Of a stretch of 64,000 nt of DNA, positions 7,945-17,737 are shown in pieces; the stretch's first letter is position 1, and each line of letters opens with the position of its first letter. The stretch is from NCBI GenBank assembly GCA_947475995.1, contig CANJNI010000010.1, forward strand, positions 1-64,000, in the 5' to 3' direction. The notes beneath the pieces are model-generated. The model saw only the letters and a program-made list of their open reading frames with translations. It was not told the DNA's origin and searched no databases. Origin of the DNA: Beijerinckiaceae bacterium. GTDB lineage: Bacteria; Pseudomonadota; Alphaproteobacteria; Rhizobiales; Beijerinckiaceae. A program made the translations under genes and the position numbers.

Positions 7945-8952
7945 ATGACGCCTGTCTATCGCCAGCAAATTGATCACCCGGCCGTCTGGACCGCGCGGTC
8001 CATGCCGCACGGCAAGGACGACCTCGTCCGTCGTCTCACCCCCGATGAACTGGCGGGCTTCGACGCGCTCATCAAGAAGACCGCCCAGAAGGACATTCAG
8101 GACGTCACCCGCGAGGAGTTCAACGATCCGCGCACCACGCCGCTGCTGACCGACATCCGAGATACGGTCGAGAACGGCCGCGGCGCGATCATCGTCGTGG
8201 GCGTCACGCCGGATCGCTATTCCGAACAGGACATGGAGCGCATCTGGTGGGGCGTCGGCACGCACCTCGGCATCGCCAATGTGCAGAGCGCCTCGGGCGA
8301 CCGCATCGGCTATGTGGAGGACGACGAGACCAACCCGGTGAAGCGCGGCTATCGCAGTTCGGGCGAACTCTCCTGGCACACGGATTCGCCCGAGCATATC
8401 GGGCTGATGTGCATCCGTCAGGCTGAGAGCGGCGGCATGAGCGGCATCGTCAGCACGCTCGCCATTCACAACGAGATCCAGCGTACGCGGCCAGACCTGC
8501 TCGACGCGCTCTATGAGGGCTATTACTACGCCATCCCGGAAGTGAAATTCACCGACAAGCCAGTGACGGAGGAGAAAATTCCGGTCTTCTCCAACATCAA
8601 CGGCGTGGTCAGTTGCATGATCGCAGCCAGCTTCATGCGCGAGGCCGCGAAAAAACGCGGCGAGCCCCTGCCGCCGAAACTGGCCGAAGGGCTGGATCTC
8701 TTCATGTCGCTCGCGAACCGGGAGGACATGCATCTCAGCTTCATGCTGGAGCCGGGCGAGATGATGCTCTGGCACAATTTCCTGTTCCTGCACCGGCGCA
8801 CGGAATTCCAGAATTCGGCGACGAAAAAGCGACTGCTGCTGCGTCACTGGCTCGACGCCTTCCAGCGCCGCCCGGTCGACCCGATGGTCTATGCCCGCAT
8901 CGACGCCTACAAGTGGGCCTATCGGGAGGCCGTGAAGCGCAAGGCGAGCTGA
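7945..8952 (+). CDS. TauD/TfdA-type Fe(II)/2-oxoglutarate dioxygenase
   Basis: A 335-residue protein. The iron-binding H145-T-D147 (ELSWHTDSP) and a distal histidine at H277 or H283 (LWHNFLFLHRRTEF) are present, with R300 in LLLRHW a candidate 2-oxoglutarate anchor. The family hydroxylates small substrates such as taurine or chlorophenoxyacetate at the cost of 2-oxoglutarate. An AAGGAG ribosome site precedes ATG 7945, so the longer frame from 7861 is rejected. The following ABC transporter genes suggest that its substrate, or the parent of it, is imported. Confidence 0.85.
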   Translation: MTPVYRQQIDHPAVWTARSMPHGKDDLVRRLTPDELAGFDALIKKTAQKDIQDVTREEFNDPRTTPLLTDIRDTVENGRGAIIVVGVTPDRYSEQDMERIWWGVGTHLGIANVQSASGDRIGYVEDDETNPVKRGYRSSGELSWHTDSPEHIGLMCIRQAESGGMSGIVSTLAIHNEIQRTRPDLLDALYEGYYYAIPEVKFTDKPVTEEKIPVFSNINGVVSCMIAASFMREAAKKRGEPLPPKLAEGLDLFMSLANREDMHLSFMLEPGEMMLWHNFLFLHRRTEFQNSATKKRLLLRHWLDAFQRRPVDPMVYARIDAYKWAYREAVKRKAS

Positions 8953-9050
8953 TTGCGAGCTTGGCTTTCCGACGGCAGGACCCAACAATCGTCCGCCGCT
9001 TGACGAAAAGATTGGTTACCCCCGAAATGGGGCCCTCGGGAGGGAACGAG

Positions 9051-10064
9051 ATGAAGAATTCCATGACGATCCGCGCGCTTGCCGCTGCGGCGCTTCTGGC
9101 GTCATCGGCCGGGCTGGCGCAGGCCCAAGGCGTCCGGGCCAGCGACGCCGCCATAGCGGCCGCCAAGGCCGAGGGCGGATTCATGCTCTACGCCTCCATC
9201 AGCGAGGCGCAGATCAAGGCCCTCCTCAACGGATTCGAGAAGGATTACGGCATCAAGGGCGATTTCCTGCGCCTCGTCAGCACGCCGCTGATCCAGCGCT
9301 TTTCGGCCGCCAACGACGGCAATTCGAATGACGCCGACGCCTTCCTCGACTCCTCGCCGCAAGTCTTCGAACTTCATCCCGAATGGTTCGTGAAACTCGA
9401 CGCGAAGGAAGTCCCGAACGTCGCCCGCTGGCCTGCGCGCTGGGTTTCCGCCACGTCGGTGACAGTGCAGACCAGCGGCTCTGTCGTGCAGTTCAACACC
9501 GATCTGGTGAAGGAAGCCGACATTCCGAAATCATGGGGCGATCTGGCCGACCCGAAGTGGAAGGGCAAGATTCTCCTCACCGATCCGCGCATTTCGGACA
9601 CCTATCTGGGCTGGGTCGACATGCTGGAGAAACGCTACGGGGCATCCTTCATCCAGAAGCTCGGCGCGCAGGACATCAAGCTCACGCAGAGCGGCGCATC
9701 CGGGGCGCAGCTCGTGGCGGCCGGCTCCAGCCATGTGAACTTCCCGGCCTATTCGTCCTTCTCGGCGCCGCTCATCGAGAAGAAGGCCCCGATCTCCTAC
9801 CGCGTCATGGAAGATCCGGTGCTGGCGAGCCAGACGAGCCTGGCGGCCGTCGCCAAGGCCCCGCATCCGAAAACCGCGCGCCTGTTTCTCGACTGGGTCC
9901 TGTCTGAAAACGCCGTGAAGGCGCTCTGCGCCGCGCTCCCGGTCTCGACGCCCGGCGACGAGACCGGCAAGCTCGGTTGCGTGGCCCTCACGAACCCGCA
10001 GCCCCTGCCTTGGCAGACGACCCCGGAACGCCGTGCGCAATTGCTGAAACTCCTCGGCCTCTGA
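9051..10064 (+). CDS. ABC transporter periplasmic binding protein (Fe3+/AfuA-type), copy 1
   Basis: A 337-residue extracellular solute-binding protein with a signal peptide (about 1-25, ending GLAQAQ) and GGGAGG before the ATG. Class II type-2 fold hallmarks are visible: EGGFMLYASISEAQ at the start of the mature protein, then DPKWKGKILLTDPR and PHPKTARLFLDWVLSENA near the end. This cluster binds ferric ions or small organic acids, phosphonates or thiamine. The next gene is a close paralogue, so the same ATPase and permease are probably fed by two receptors. Confidence 0.87.
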   Translation: MKNSMTIRALAAAALLASSAGLAQAQGVRASDAAIAAAKAEGGFMLYASISEAQIKALLNGFEKDYGIKGDFLRLVSTPLIQRFSAANDGNSNDADAFLDSSPQVFELHPEWFVKLDAKEVPNVARWPARWVSATSVTVQTSGSVVQFNTDLVKEADIPKSWGDLADPKWKGKILLTDPRISDTYLGWVDMLEKRYGASFIQKLGAQDIKLTQSGASGAQLVAAGSSHVNFPAYSSFSAPLIEKKAPISYRVMEDPVLASQTSLAAVAKAPHPKTARLFLDWVLSENAVKALCAALPVSTPGDETGKLGCVALTNPQPLPWQTTPERRAQLLKLLGL

Positions 10065-10096
10065 CCCGACACAGACCTCCAACACCGGAGATTTCC

Positions 10097-11119
10097 ATGA
10101 CCATTCGTCCTGCCCTCAAGGCCCTTCTGTCCGCCACGCTGGTGGCCGGCTTCGCCACAGCCGCCGCAGCGCAAGCGCCGATCAGCCGCGATGCGCTCGT
10201 CAAGGCCGCCAAGGCCGAAGGCAAGCTGATGCTTTATTCGTCCTCGGGCGAAACGCAGTCGAAAACGATCCTGTCAGCCTTTGAAGCTGAATTCGGCATT
10301 CAGGGCTCGCACCTGCGCCTCACCACAATCCCGCTGATCCAGCGCATGAGCGCCGAGATCGAGGGCAAGGACGTGCAGGCGGACATCATCAGCGTCTCGA
10401 CCACCGTGCCTTTCATCGACCATCCGGACTGGTTCGTGAAGATGACGAAGGATTATGCGCCCAGCCTCGCCAACTGGCCGGGCCGCTGGGTCAGCGCCAA
10501 CTACATCAGCTGGACCGCCGACAATTTCTACATGGCCTACAACACAGACCAGATTCCGGTCGGTCAGCATCCGAAGACCTACGCGGACCTCGTCGATCCG
10601 AAATGGAAGGGCAAGATCCTCCTCACCGATCCGCGCGTGGCCGACAATTATTTCGGCTGGCTCGACGGGCTGGAAAAGGCCAAGGGCGCGGACTTCCTGC
10701 GCAAGATCGCCTCGCTCAACGCGACCCTGACGGCGAGCGGCGCGTCGGGCGCCCAGATGATCGGCGCAGGCGCCTTCGCGATCAATTTCCCGACCTTCCC
10801 GGACTTCTCGGCGGCGCTGATCGAGAAGAAAGCTCCGGTGGCTGTCTTCGCCATCACCGAGCCGACGCTCGTGTCCGAGCGCGTCATCACCGCCCTGACG
10901 GGCGCGCCGCACCCCAACGCCGCGCGCCTCTTCATCGACTGGATCGTGTCGGAGAACGGCATAAAGGCGGCCTGCAAGAACGGAACGGTGGCGGTGGTGG
11001 CCGATCCGGACCGCAAGTATGGCTGCATCGGTCTCAAGGACCCTCAGCCCGTCTCCTACATCCTCACCGAAGAGCGCAAGAAGCAGCTCGTGCGCGATCT
11101 CGGTCTCTCGGCCAATTGA
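10097..11119 (+). CDS. ABC transporter periplasmic binding protein (Fe3+/AfuA-type), copy 2
   Basis: A 340-residue paralogue of the preceding gene with a signal peptide (about 1-25) and GGAG before ATG 10097. The two align end to end: EGKLMLYSSSGETQ, DPKWKGKILLTDPRVADNYFG, SGASGAQMIGAGA and PHPNAARLFIDWIVSENG all have counterparts in copy 1. They probably arose by tandem duplication and then diverged, which may widen the ligand range. The ATPase gene starts 13 bases after its stop. Confidence 0.87.
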   Translation: MTIRPALKALLSATLVAGFATAAAAQAPISRDALVKAAKAEGKLMLYSSSGETQSKTILSAFEAEFGIQGSHLRLTTIPLIQRMSAEIEGKDVQADIISVSTTVPFIDHPDWFVKMTKDYAPSLANWPGRWVSANYISWTADNFYMAYNTDQIPVGQHPKTYADLVDPKWKGKILLTDPRVADNYFGWLDGLEKAKGADFLRKIASLNATLTASGASGAQMIGAGAFAINFPTFPDFSAALIEKKAPVAVFAITEPTLVSERVITALTGAPHPNAARLFIDWIVSENGIKAACKNGTVAVVADPDRKYGCIGLKDPQPVSYILTEERKKQLVRDLGLSAN

Positions 11120-11132
11120 ACCAGCAGGTCTT

Positions 11133-12284
11133 ATGACGAATTCATCGAACGCGGCGGGCGCTCCCAAGCGCACCGCCGTCCAGATCCGCGGCCTGCGCAA
11201 GGTCTATCGCACGCGCGGACGCAGCGTCGTCGGCGTCGACCATGTCGATCTTGACGTCGGCGCGGGCGAACTCGTGGTTCTGCTGGGCCCGAGCGGTTGC
11301 GGCAAGACCACGCTTCTGCGCTCGGTGGCGGGTCTCGAAACGCCTGACCTCGGCGAGATTTCCATCGACGGTAAGCTCGTCTTTTCTTCCTCGCAGAAGA
11401 AGGCGCTGCCGCCCGAGGACCGGCATCTGGGCATGATGTTCCAGTCCTATGCGCTCTGGCCGCACATGACAGTGTTCCAGAACGTGTCCTACCCGCTGAC
11501 CTCGCTGGAGCCGTCGGCGCGCGGCGACATCAAGGCGCGCGTGCATGACGTGCTGACCAAGCTGGGGGTTGCGGGTTTCGAGGAGCGCTTCCCGAGCGAA
11601 CTCAGCGGCGGCCAGCAGCAGCGCGTGGCGCTTGCGCGTGCGCTCATCGGCAAACCGTCGGTGATCCTGTTCGACGAACCTCTGTCGAACGTCGACGCCA
11701 AGGTGCGCCGCCGTTTGCGCCAGCAATTGCGCGACCTGAAGCAGGAAACCAAATTCTCCGGCATCTATGTCACGCACGATCAGGAAGAGGCGATGGAACT
11801 CGCCGACACGCTGGCCGTGATGGACGCGGGAAACATCAGGCAGCTCGGCACGGGCCGCGAAGTCTACGAAAGGCCCAACAGCCTTTACGTTGCGGGCTTC
11901 GTGGGCGAAGTGAATTTCTGGCCCGCCGAACTCGTCGGCGTGGGACCGCATGTGGCCCATGCCAGAACCGACTTCGGGACATTCGAGATCATCGGCGCGA
12001 CAGCCTCCATGCAGGTCGGCCAGAAGGGTCATCTGGCCATCCGCCCCGAGCGCGTGAACATCGGCGCGCCCGGGGCGCCCGTAGCGGATCCGGCCCCGCG
12101 CGTGCGCGGCAAGGTTCGCGAAGTCGTGTTCCTCGGCGCGCGCTGCGAGGTCCGCATCGAACTGCCGGGCGCGGAAGTGATGGCGTGGCTTTTCGAAGCC
12201 GTGTCGCATCGCTCGCCGCCGGTGGCGGGCGGCGCAGTCGATGTGATCTTCGAACCGGGCAGCCTGCAATGGCTCCCCGCATGA
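11133..12284 (+). CDS. ABC transporter ATP-binding protein (Fe3+/putrescine/thiamine class)
   Basis: A 383-residue cytoplasmic ATPase. Walker A GPSGCGKT (52-59), signature LSGGQQQR (157-164), Walker B VILFDEP (177-183) and the switch histidine in YVTHDQEEA are intact. A C-terminal TOBE-like regulatory domain spans about 290-380. Its closest architecture is FbpC/PotA/AfuC. The stop overlaps the permease start (ATGA), so translation is coupled. Confidence 0.9.
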   Translation: MTNSSNAAGAPKRTAVQIRGLRKVYRTRGRSVVGVDHVDLDVGAGELVVLLGPSGCGKTTLLRSVAGLETPDLGEISIDGKLVFSSSQKKALPPEDRHLGMMFQSYALWPHMTVFQNVSYPLTSLEPSARGDIKARVHDVLTKLGVAGFEERFPSELSGGQQQRVALARALIGKPSVILFDEPLSNVDAKVRRRLRQQLRDLKQETKFSGIYVTHDQEEAMELADTLAVMDAGNIRQLGTGREVYERPNSLYVAGFVGEVNFWPAELVGVGPHVAHARTDFGTFEIIGATASMQVGQKGHLAIRPERVNIGAPGAPVADPAPRVRGKVREVVFLGARCEVRIELPGAEVMAWLFEAVSHRSPPVAGGAVDVIFEPGSLQWLPA

Positions 12285-14017
12285 CGGACGCTGCGGTATC
12301 GGGCGTCAAGGTCGAGACGCCGCGCTACCGCGCGGTTTCGATCATCGTTGTCCTTCTGGCGCTCTTCGTTTTCGCCGCCATCTTCTTCCCGCTGGGCGTC
12401 ATTCTCCAGCGTGCGCTTTTGCCGAACTGGAAACCGGATTTCGCGCTCTGGGCGACGACGCTGGCGCAACCCGAATTGCTGACGGCGGTGCGCAACACAC
12501 TCATCATCGCCTTCGTCAACACGGTCATTTCCGTCCCGCTCGGAATTTTCTTCGCCTGGCTGGTGGAACGCACCGACGCCCGCTGGGGGGCGCTGTCGCG
12601 TCTCCTGCCGGTGATCCCGCTGCTGCTGCCGCCTGTGGCGATGACCATCGGCTGGCTGTTTCTGGCCGATCCGCGCGCCGGATTTCTTGCCGCGCCCATG
12701 CAGGGCTTCTTCCGGTCGATCGGGCTCTCGATTGATCCCTCGTCGCTGGCGGTTCAGAGCTGGGGCGGGCTGATCCTCCTCTATGTGCTGTTCTCGGTCC
12801 CGCATGTCTATGTGGTGGCCGCCGCCGCTTTCGGATCGCTCGATCCTTCGCTGGAGGAGGCTGCGCGCATCTTCGGCAAGGGACGGCTCAAGTGCTTCCT
12901 GAGCATTTCGGTCCCGGCCATCCGGCACGCGGTCGGCTCCTCGGCCCTTCTGACGATCATCTCGTCCTTCGGGCTCTATTCGATCCCCGCCCTGCTCGGC
13001 ACGGCGGCGCGCATCGACGTCTTGTCCGTCTATATCTACCGCCTGCTGCACGCGACCTATCCGCCCAAGATCGGCCAGGCGGTTGTGCTCGGCGTGGTGA
13101 TGATCTTCGTCATCGGCCTGTTGTGGCTGGCGCAGCGGCGCATAGCATCCAGCACCGGACACGCCCAGATTGGCGGCATGGGCATACGGCCCAACCTCAT
13201 CTCGCTGGGCGGCTGGCGCTGGCCAGCCCGCATTCTGCTGCTCCTCTATGTGCTGCTGACCTCCGTACTGCCGCTGGTGGCGCTGTTCATCGTGTCGCTT
13301 CAGCCATTCTGGCGCTCGACCATCGTGTTCGATCAGCTGTCCTTCGCGAATTTCTTCGAGTTCTGGTCGGACCGGCAATCGCGCGCCGCCATCGTCAACA
13401 GCGCATGGCTTGCGGTTCTGACGACCACTGTGGTCGTGCTGATCGCCGGCATCCTGTCCATCGTCGGAAAAAATGTCGGCGGCGCGCGCGAGAAATGGCT
13501 CGGCGTCCTCACCAAGGTGCCCTCGGCGATTCCCCATATCGTCTTCGCCGTAGGCGTGCTGGTGGCCTTCGGCTTCGCACCGTTCTTCCTCAACGGCACA
13601 TGGCTGATCATCTTCATCTGCTATCTGGCGGTCTATATTCCGCAGGCGTCCATCGCGGCTGAATCCGCGGTGCAGCAGGTCGGCAATCAGCTTGTGGAAG
13701 CATCGCGCATCTTCGGCGCGCGGCCGGGCCGCACCTTCTGGACCGTGCAATTGCCGCTGATCCTGCCGGGCCTTGCGGCGGGCTGGGCGCTGATCTTCAC
13801 ACTCGTGGTGGGCGAACTGAACGCTGCGGCGATTCTGGCGGGGCCGCGCAATCCGGTGATCGGCTACCTGATCCTCGCCCTGTTCGACAACGGCACTTAT
13901 TCGCAGCTTGCAGCGCTGGGAAGCATCATCGGCCTCGTCTCGGGCGTCACGGTCTCGATCGCACTCATTCTCGGTCGCCCGCGCTTCAGCAGCAAGGCCG
14001 TCCGGGCTGACGACTAG
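12281..14017 (+). CDS. ABC transporter permease, fused two-domain (FbpB/AfuB-type)
   Basis: A 578-residue inner-membrane protein with about 12 predicted membrane helices arranged as two binding-protein-dependent transport domains. Each half carries an EAA-type loop: EEAARIFGKGRLKCF in the first and EASRIFGARPGRTFW in the second. Such fused permeases form the channel alone, so the transporter is complete with the adjacent ATPase and either binding protein. ATG 12281 overlaps the ATPase stop by 4 bases and is preferred over upstream ATGs inside the ATPase gene. Confidence 0.9.
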   Translation: MTDAAVSGVKVETPRYRAVSIIVVLLALFVFAAIFFPLGVILQRALLPNWKPDFALWATTLAQPELLTAVRNTLIIAFVNTVISVPLGIFFAWLVERTDARWGALSRLLPVIPLLLPPVAMTIGWLFLADPRAGFLAAPMQGFFRSIGLSIDPSSLAVQSWGGLILLYVLFSVPHVYVVAAAAFGSLDPSLEEAARIFGKGRLKCFLSISVPAIRHAVGSSALLTIISSFGLYSIPALLGTAARIDVLSVYIYRLLHATYPPKIGQAVVLGVVMIFVIGLLWLAQRRIASSTGHAQIGGMGIRPNLISLGGWRWPARILLLLYVLLTSVLPLVALFIVSLQPFWRSTIVFDQLSFANFFEFWSDRQSRAAIVNSAWLAVLTTTVVVLIAGILSIVGKNVGGAREKWLGVLTKVPSAIPHIVFAVGVLVAFGFAPFFLNGTWLIIFICYLAVYIPQASIAAESAVQQVGNQLVEASRIFGARPGRTFWTVQLPLILPGLAAGWALIFTLVVGELNAAAILAGPRNPVIGYLILALFDNGTYSQLAALGSIIGLVSGVTVSIALILGRPRFSSKAVRADD

Positions 14018-14089
14018 GTCCAGCCAAGCCTGTTGGCGGGGACGAAATTTCGCGCCATGATAGGCGCATAAAGGAACGAAGGAGTGGAA

Positions 14090-14962
14090 ATGCCCGATCT
14101 TCGCTATGAGGCTCCCGGCAGTCTGGCGGACGCCGTCAGAATGCTGGCCGCAGCCGGGGGGCCGACACGGATTCTCGCAGGCGGCACGGATGTGATCGTC
14201 CAGATGGAAACCGATCTGATCGAGCCCGAACTGCTGATCGACATCAAGAAGATCCCCGGCCTGCACACAATCACGGCCGAAAACGGCGGCTTCCGCATCG
14301 GCGCGGCCGTCAGCGCGATGAAGATGATGGATCACGCGGCGCTGTGCGCAACCCATCCGGGCATCATCGAAGGCGTGAAGCTCATCGGCTCGATCCAGGT
14401 CAAGGGCCGCGCCACCGTGGCGGGCAATCTCTGCAACGCCTCGCCCGGCGCGGACAGCGTGCCGCCCATGATCACGGCAGGCGCGATTGCGCGCGTCACC
14501 GGACCGAACGGATCGCGCGACGTGCCGGTCGAACAGATTCCGGTTGCTCCCGGCAAGACCTCGCTGGCGAAGGACGAGATCATCGAGTCCTTCTTCCTCC
14601 CCGCTCTGCCGCGTAATTCGGGCGGCGCCTATCAGCGCTTCACGCCCCGGACCGAAATGGACATTGCGGTGGTGGGCGTTGCGGTGAATCTGACGCTGGA
14701 TGGCGCCGGCGTCTGCACTGCAGCCCGCGTGGCGCTCGGCGCTGTCGGCCCAACCGTCGTCGTCAGCGACGAATGCGCCCAGGCATTGATCGGCACGAAG
14801 GTCGATGAAGCGGCGCTCGAAAAGCTGGCCGCCGCCGCCAGCGCCGCCTGCCGTCCCATCGACGACAAGCGCGGCACGAAGGAATTCCGCATCAAGGTCG
14901 CCGCTGTTCTGGCAAGGCGCGTGGCCCAGCAGGCGCTCGAACGCGCGAGGCACATCGCATGA
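14090..14962 (+). CDS. Molybdenum hydroxylase FAD-binding (medium) subunit
   Basis: A 290-residue subunit of the xanthine dehydrogenase/CO dehydrogenase superfamily. FAD-contact motifs ILAGGTD (28-34) and TVAGNLCNASPGAD (about 109-122) are present. It passes electrons from the iron-sulfur subunit to an acceptor. A GGAG site precedes ATG 14090. Gene order medium-small-large is the coxMSL order, but the large subunit lacks the CO dehydrogenase motif. It overlaps the next gene by 4 bases. Confidence 0.88.
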   Translation: MPDLRYEAPGSLADAVRMLAAAGGPTRILAGGTDVIVQMETDLIEPELLIDIKKIPGLHTITAENGGFRIGAAVSAMKMMDHAALCATHPGIIEGVKLIGSIQVKGRATVAGNLCNASPGADSVPPMITAGAIARVTGPNGSRDVPVEQIPVAPGKTSLAKDEIIESFFLPALPRNSGGAYQRFTPRTEMDIAVVGVAVNLTLDGAGVCTAARVALGAVGPTVVVSDECAQALIGTKVDEAALEKLAAAASAACRPIDDKRGTKEFRIKVAAVLARRVAQQALERARHIA

Positions 14963-15438
14963 GCAGGAAGCATCACGTCACCACCACCGTCAACGGCGAT
15001 GAATACGAGTTCCTCTGCGAAACGCAGCAGACCGTGCTCGACGTCCTGCGCGACGAACTCATGCTTACCGGCACCAAGGAAGGCTGCGCGACCGGCGACT
15101 GCGGCGCATGTTCCGTCATGGTGGATGGAACGCTCGTCTGCTCGTGCCTGATGCTGGCCGTCGAGGCCGAAGGCAAGAAGATCGACACCATCGAGGGCAT
15201 GGCGGCGGACGATGAACTGCACCCGCTGCAGCGCAAGTTTCTAGAACTGAACGGCCTGCAATGCGGCATCTGCACGCCCGGCATCCTGATCGCCGCGCGC
15301 GCGCTGCTGGAGCGCAATCCCGATCCCACAGAAACCGAAGTCCGCTACTGGCTCGCCGGCAATCTCTGCCGCTGCACCGGCTACGACAAGGTCATTCGCT
15401 CCGTCCTGACGGCGGCTGCTGAAATGAGAGGGGCCTGA
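14959..15438 (+). CDS. Molybdenum hydroxylase (2Fe-2S) subunit
   Basis: A 159-residue protein with two 2Fe-2S clusters. The plant-ferredoxin-type site uses C43, C48, C51 and a Cys at 61/63 ([13 protein letters not shown]). The second site uses C102, C105, C137 and C139 ([15 protein letters not shown]). Length and motifs are fully typical. It connects the molybdenum subunit with the flavin subunit. Two bases separate it from the large-subunit gene. Confidence 0.92.
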   Translation: MSRKHHVTTTVNGDEYEFLCETQQTVLDVLRDELMLTGTKEGCATGDCGACSVMVDGTLVCSCLMLAVEAEGKKIDTIEGMAADDELHPLQRKFLELNGLQCGICTPGILIAARALLERNPDPTETEVRYWLAGNLCRCTGYDKVIRSVLTAAAEMRGA

Positions 15439-15440
15439 AC

Positions 15441-17726
15441 ATGACGACGATTCTCGAAAAGCCCGGCTACAATCCGGACAAGCAATACAAGATCGTCGGC
15501 ACATCGCCGGTGAAGCACGACGGCTTCGACAAGGTGACTGGCCGCGCGAAATTCGCCGCCGACGCCTTCCTTCCCGGCATGCTGGTCGGGAAGTTCCTGC
15601 GCAGTCCTCACCCGCACGCGATCCTCAAAAGGATCGACATTTCCAAAGCCGAAAAGCTTCCGGGCGTGAAGGCCGTCGTCACCCGCGACGACTTCCCCGA
15701 AATCAAGGCCGGCACCGGCGGCGGCGACATGACCCGCCTCGTGATGGCGCGCGAGAAAGTCTATTGGGAAGGCCATCCGGTCGCGGCTGTAGCAGCGACC
15801 AGCGAGAGCATCGCCAAGAAGGCGCTCAAGCTCATCGAGGTCGAATATGAAGTGCTGCCGCACGTCATCGATCCGCTCGAAGCCATGCGCGACGATGCGC
15901 CGATCCTGCACGATTACATGCGCACCAAGGGCGCCAAGGGTCCGGCCGCCGAGAAGAAGACCAACGTCGTCGAGCGCCTCGAACTCTCCAAGGGCGACAT
16001 CGAGAAGGGCTTCGCGCAGGCGGACTTGATCGTAGAAGGCTCCTACGACACTAAGCCCATGCATCAGGGCTATATCGAGCCGCAATCCTGCATCGCGAGC
16101 GTCTCCGATGACGGACAGGTGGATCTGTGGTGCTGCACGCAAGCGCCGTGGGTCTATCGCGACCGCCTCACCGAAATCCTCAAATGGGATTCCTCGAAAA
16201 TCCGCATCCAGCAGTCGGAACTCGGCGGCGGCTTCGGCGGCAAGACGACATTTTACGCAGAGCCCGTCTCGATCGTCCTGTCGAAGAAAGCCAAGGCGCC
16301 TGTGAAGATGACGCTGACGCGCATCGAAGTTCTGCGCGGCACAGGTCCGGTCTCCGGCACCGCGTCGAAGCTCCGCATGGGTTGCAAGAAGGACGGCACC
16401 ATCGTGGCCGTCGATGCGGAACTCGTGTTCCAGACCGGCCCCTACTCCGGCTCTGCCTTCACCAATGCCCCGCAGGCGATGCTGACGCGCTACGAGATCG
16501 AGAACGTCAAGACAGTCTCCTTTGAAGTCGTCTCTAACCGTCCCAAGGTGTCATCCTTCCGCGCGCCCTGTGTGCCCCAAGTCGTGTTCGGCGTCGAAGG
16601 TCTCATCGACGAGATGGCCCGCAAGGTCGGCATGGACCCGCTCGACTTCCGGCTGAAGAACGCCATCGTCGAAGGCCACAAGACCATCTATGGCGAGACC
16701 TTCACCAAGATCGGCTTTGTGGAAACGCTGAAGGCCGCCAAGGCCTGCGATCATTACAAGTCGCCGGTCCCGAAGGGTCAGGGCCGCGGCATCGCCTGCG
16801 GTTTCTGGTTCAATCGCGGCGGCGAGACGACGGGCTCGATGGCGCTGGCGCCGGACGGCACCGTCAACATCATCCTCGGCACGGCTGACGTCGCTGGATC
16901 GCGCATGTCCATGTCGATGATGGCGGCCGAAGAGTTCGGCATTCCGGTGGATCGCGTTCGCTCGCAGCTCGCGGATACGAATTCGCTTGGCTACAACCGC
17001 GTCACGGCCGGCAGCCGCACGACCTATTCGAGCGGCATGATCGTGGTGGACTCAGCCCGCAAGATCATTGCCGAACTCTGCCGCCGCGCAGCCAAGATGT
17101 GGAACGTGCCCGAAGAAGGCGTGGTGTTCGAGGACGGTCATTGCCGTCCCGCCAGCTCCAACGTCGGCGACTTCCCGCCCCTGTCGATGAAGGACATTGC
17201 GGCAAAGACCACCTACACGATGGGGGCGATCTGCGGCCATTCGGAGATGAACGTCACCGGCGCAGGTCCGGGCTTTGCGGTCCACATCGTTGACTCGGAA
17301 GTCGACAAGGAAACCGGTCTCGTCAGCATCAAGCGCTACACGATTGTTGAGGACGCCGGAAAGGCCATCAGCCCGCTTCAAGTCGAAGGCCAGTTCCAGG
17401 GCGCAGCCGTGCAGGGCATCGGCTGGGCGCTGAACGAAGAATATATCTACGGCGCAGACGGCAAGCTGCAGAATCCGGCCTTCCTCGATTATCGCATGCC
17501 GGTCGCGTCCGACGTGCCGATGATCGACACCGTGATTGTAGAAGTCGCGAACCCGAAGCATCCTTACGGATTGCGGGGCGTCGGCGAAGTGCCGCTTACG
17601 CCCGCAATGGCCGCCATCGCCAATTCGGTCGGCGCATGTATCGGCATCCGGCCCTCATCGCTGCCCATGTCGCCGCCCCGGCTGCTGAAGCTGATCGAGG
17701 AGGCGAAGGCAAAAGGGTTGGGTTGA
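15441..17726 (+). CDS. Molybdenum hydroxylase large (molybdopterin-binding) subunit
   Basis: A 761-residue catalytic subunit of the xanthine dehydrogenase family with the a/b hammerhead domain at about 30-150 and the molybdopterin-binding region after it. GGGFGGKT and the catalytic Glu716 in GVGEVPLTPAM are present. The loop near the molybdenum reads VSSFRAPCVPQ, not the AYxCSFR of form I CO dehydrogenase, so CO oxidation is unlikely. The enzyme probably hydroxylates an aldehyde, an N-heterocycle or an aromatic acyl compound. With the importer and dioxygenase upstream it may form one catabolic route. Confidence 0.88.
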   Translation: MTTILEKPGYNPDKQYKIVGTSPVKHDGFDKVTGRAKFAADAFLPGMLVGKFLRSPHPHAILKRIDISKAEKLPGVKAVVTRDDFPEIKAGTGGGDMTRLVMAREKVYWEGHPVAAVAATSESIAKKALKLIEVEYEVLPHVIDPLEAMRDDAPILHDYMRTKGAKGPAAEKKTNVVERLELSKGDIEKGFAQADLIVEGSYDTKPMHQGYIEPQSCIASVSDDGQVDLWCCTQAPWVYRDRLTEILKWDSSKIRIQQSELGGGFGGKTTFYAEPVSIVLSKKAKAPVKMTLTRIEVLRGTGPVSGTASKLRMGCKKDGTIVAVDAELVFQTGPYSGSAFTNAPQAMLTRYEIENVKTVSFEVVSNRPKVSSFRAPCVPQVVFGVEGLIDEMARKVGMDPLDFRLKNAIVEGHKTIYGETFTKIGFVETLKAAKACDHYKSPVPKGQGRGIACGFWFNRGGETTGSMALAPDGTVNIILGTADVAGSRMSMSMMAAEEFGIPVDRVRSQLADTNSLGYNRVTAGSRTTYSSGMIVVDSARKIIAELCRRAAKMWNVPEEGVVFEDGHCRPASSNVGDFPPLSMKDIAAKTTYTMGAICGHSEMNVTGAGPGFAVHIVDSEVDKETGLVSIKRYTIVEDAGKAISPLQVEGQFQGAAVQGIGWALNEEYIYGADGKLQNPAFLDYRMPVASDVPMIDTVIVEVANPKHPYGLRGVGEVPLTPAMAAIANSVGACIGIRPSSLPMSPPRLLKLIEEAKAKGLG

Positions 17727-17737
17727 AGCGACCAAAC

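Noticed and set aside
12029-14953. 974-codon open frame on the minus strand
   Set aside because: It lies antisense to the ABC permease and molybdenum hydroxylase subunit genes, is very rich in Arg, Asp, Gln and His, and shows no domain. It is a high-GC shadow frame.
14090-17726. Aerobic CO dehydrogenase (CoxMSL)
   Set aside because: Gene order fits, but the large subunit lacks the AYxCSFR active-site motif, and no coxDEF or coxG genes follow.
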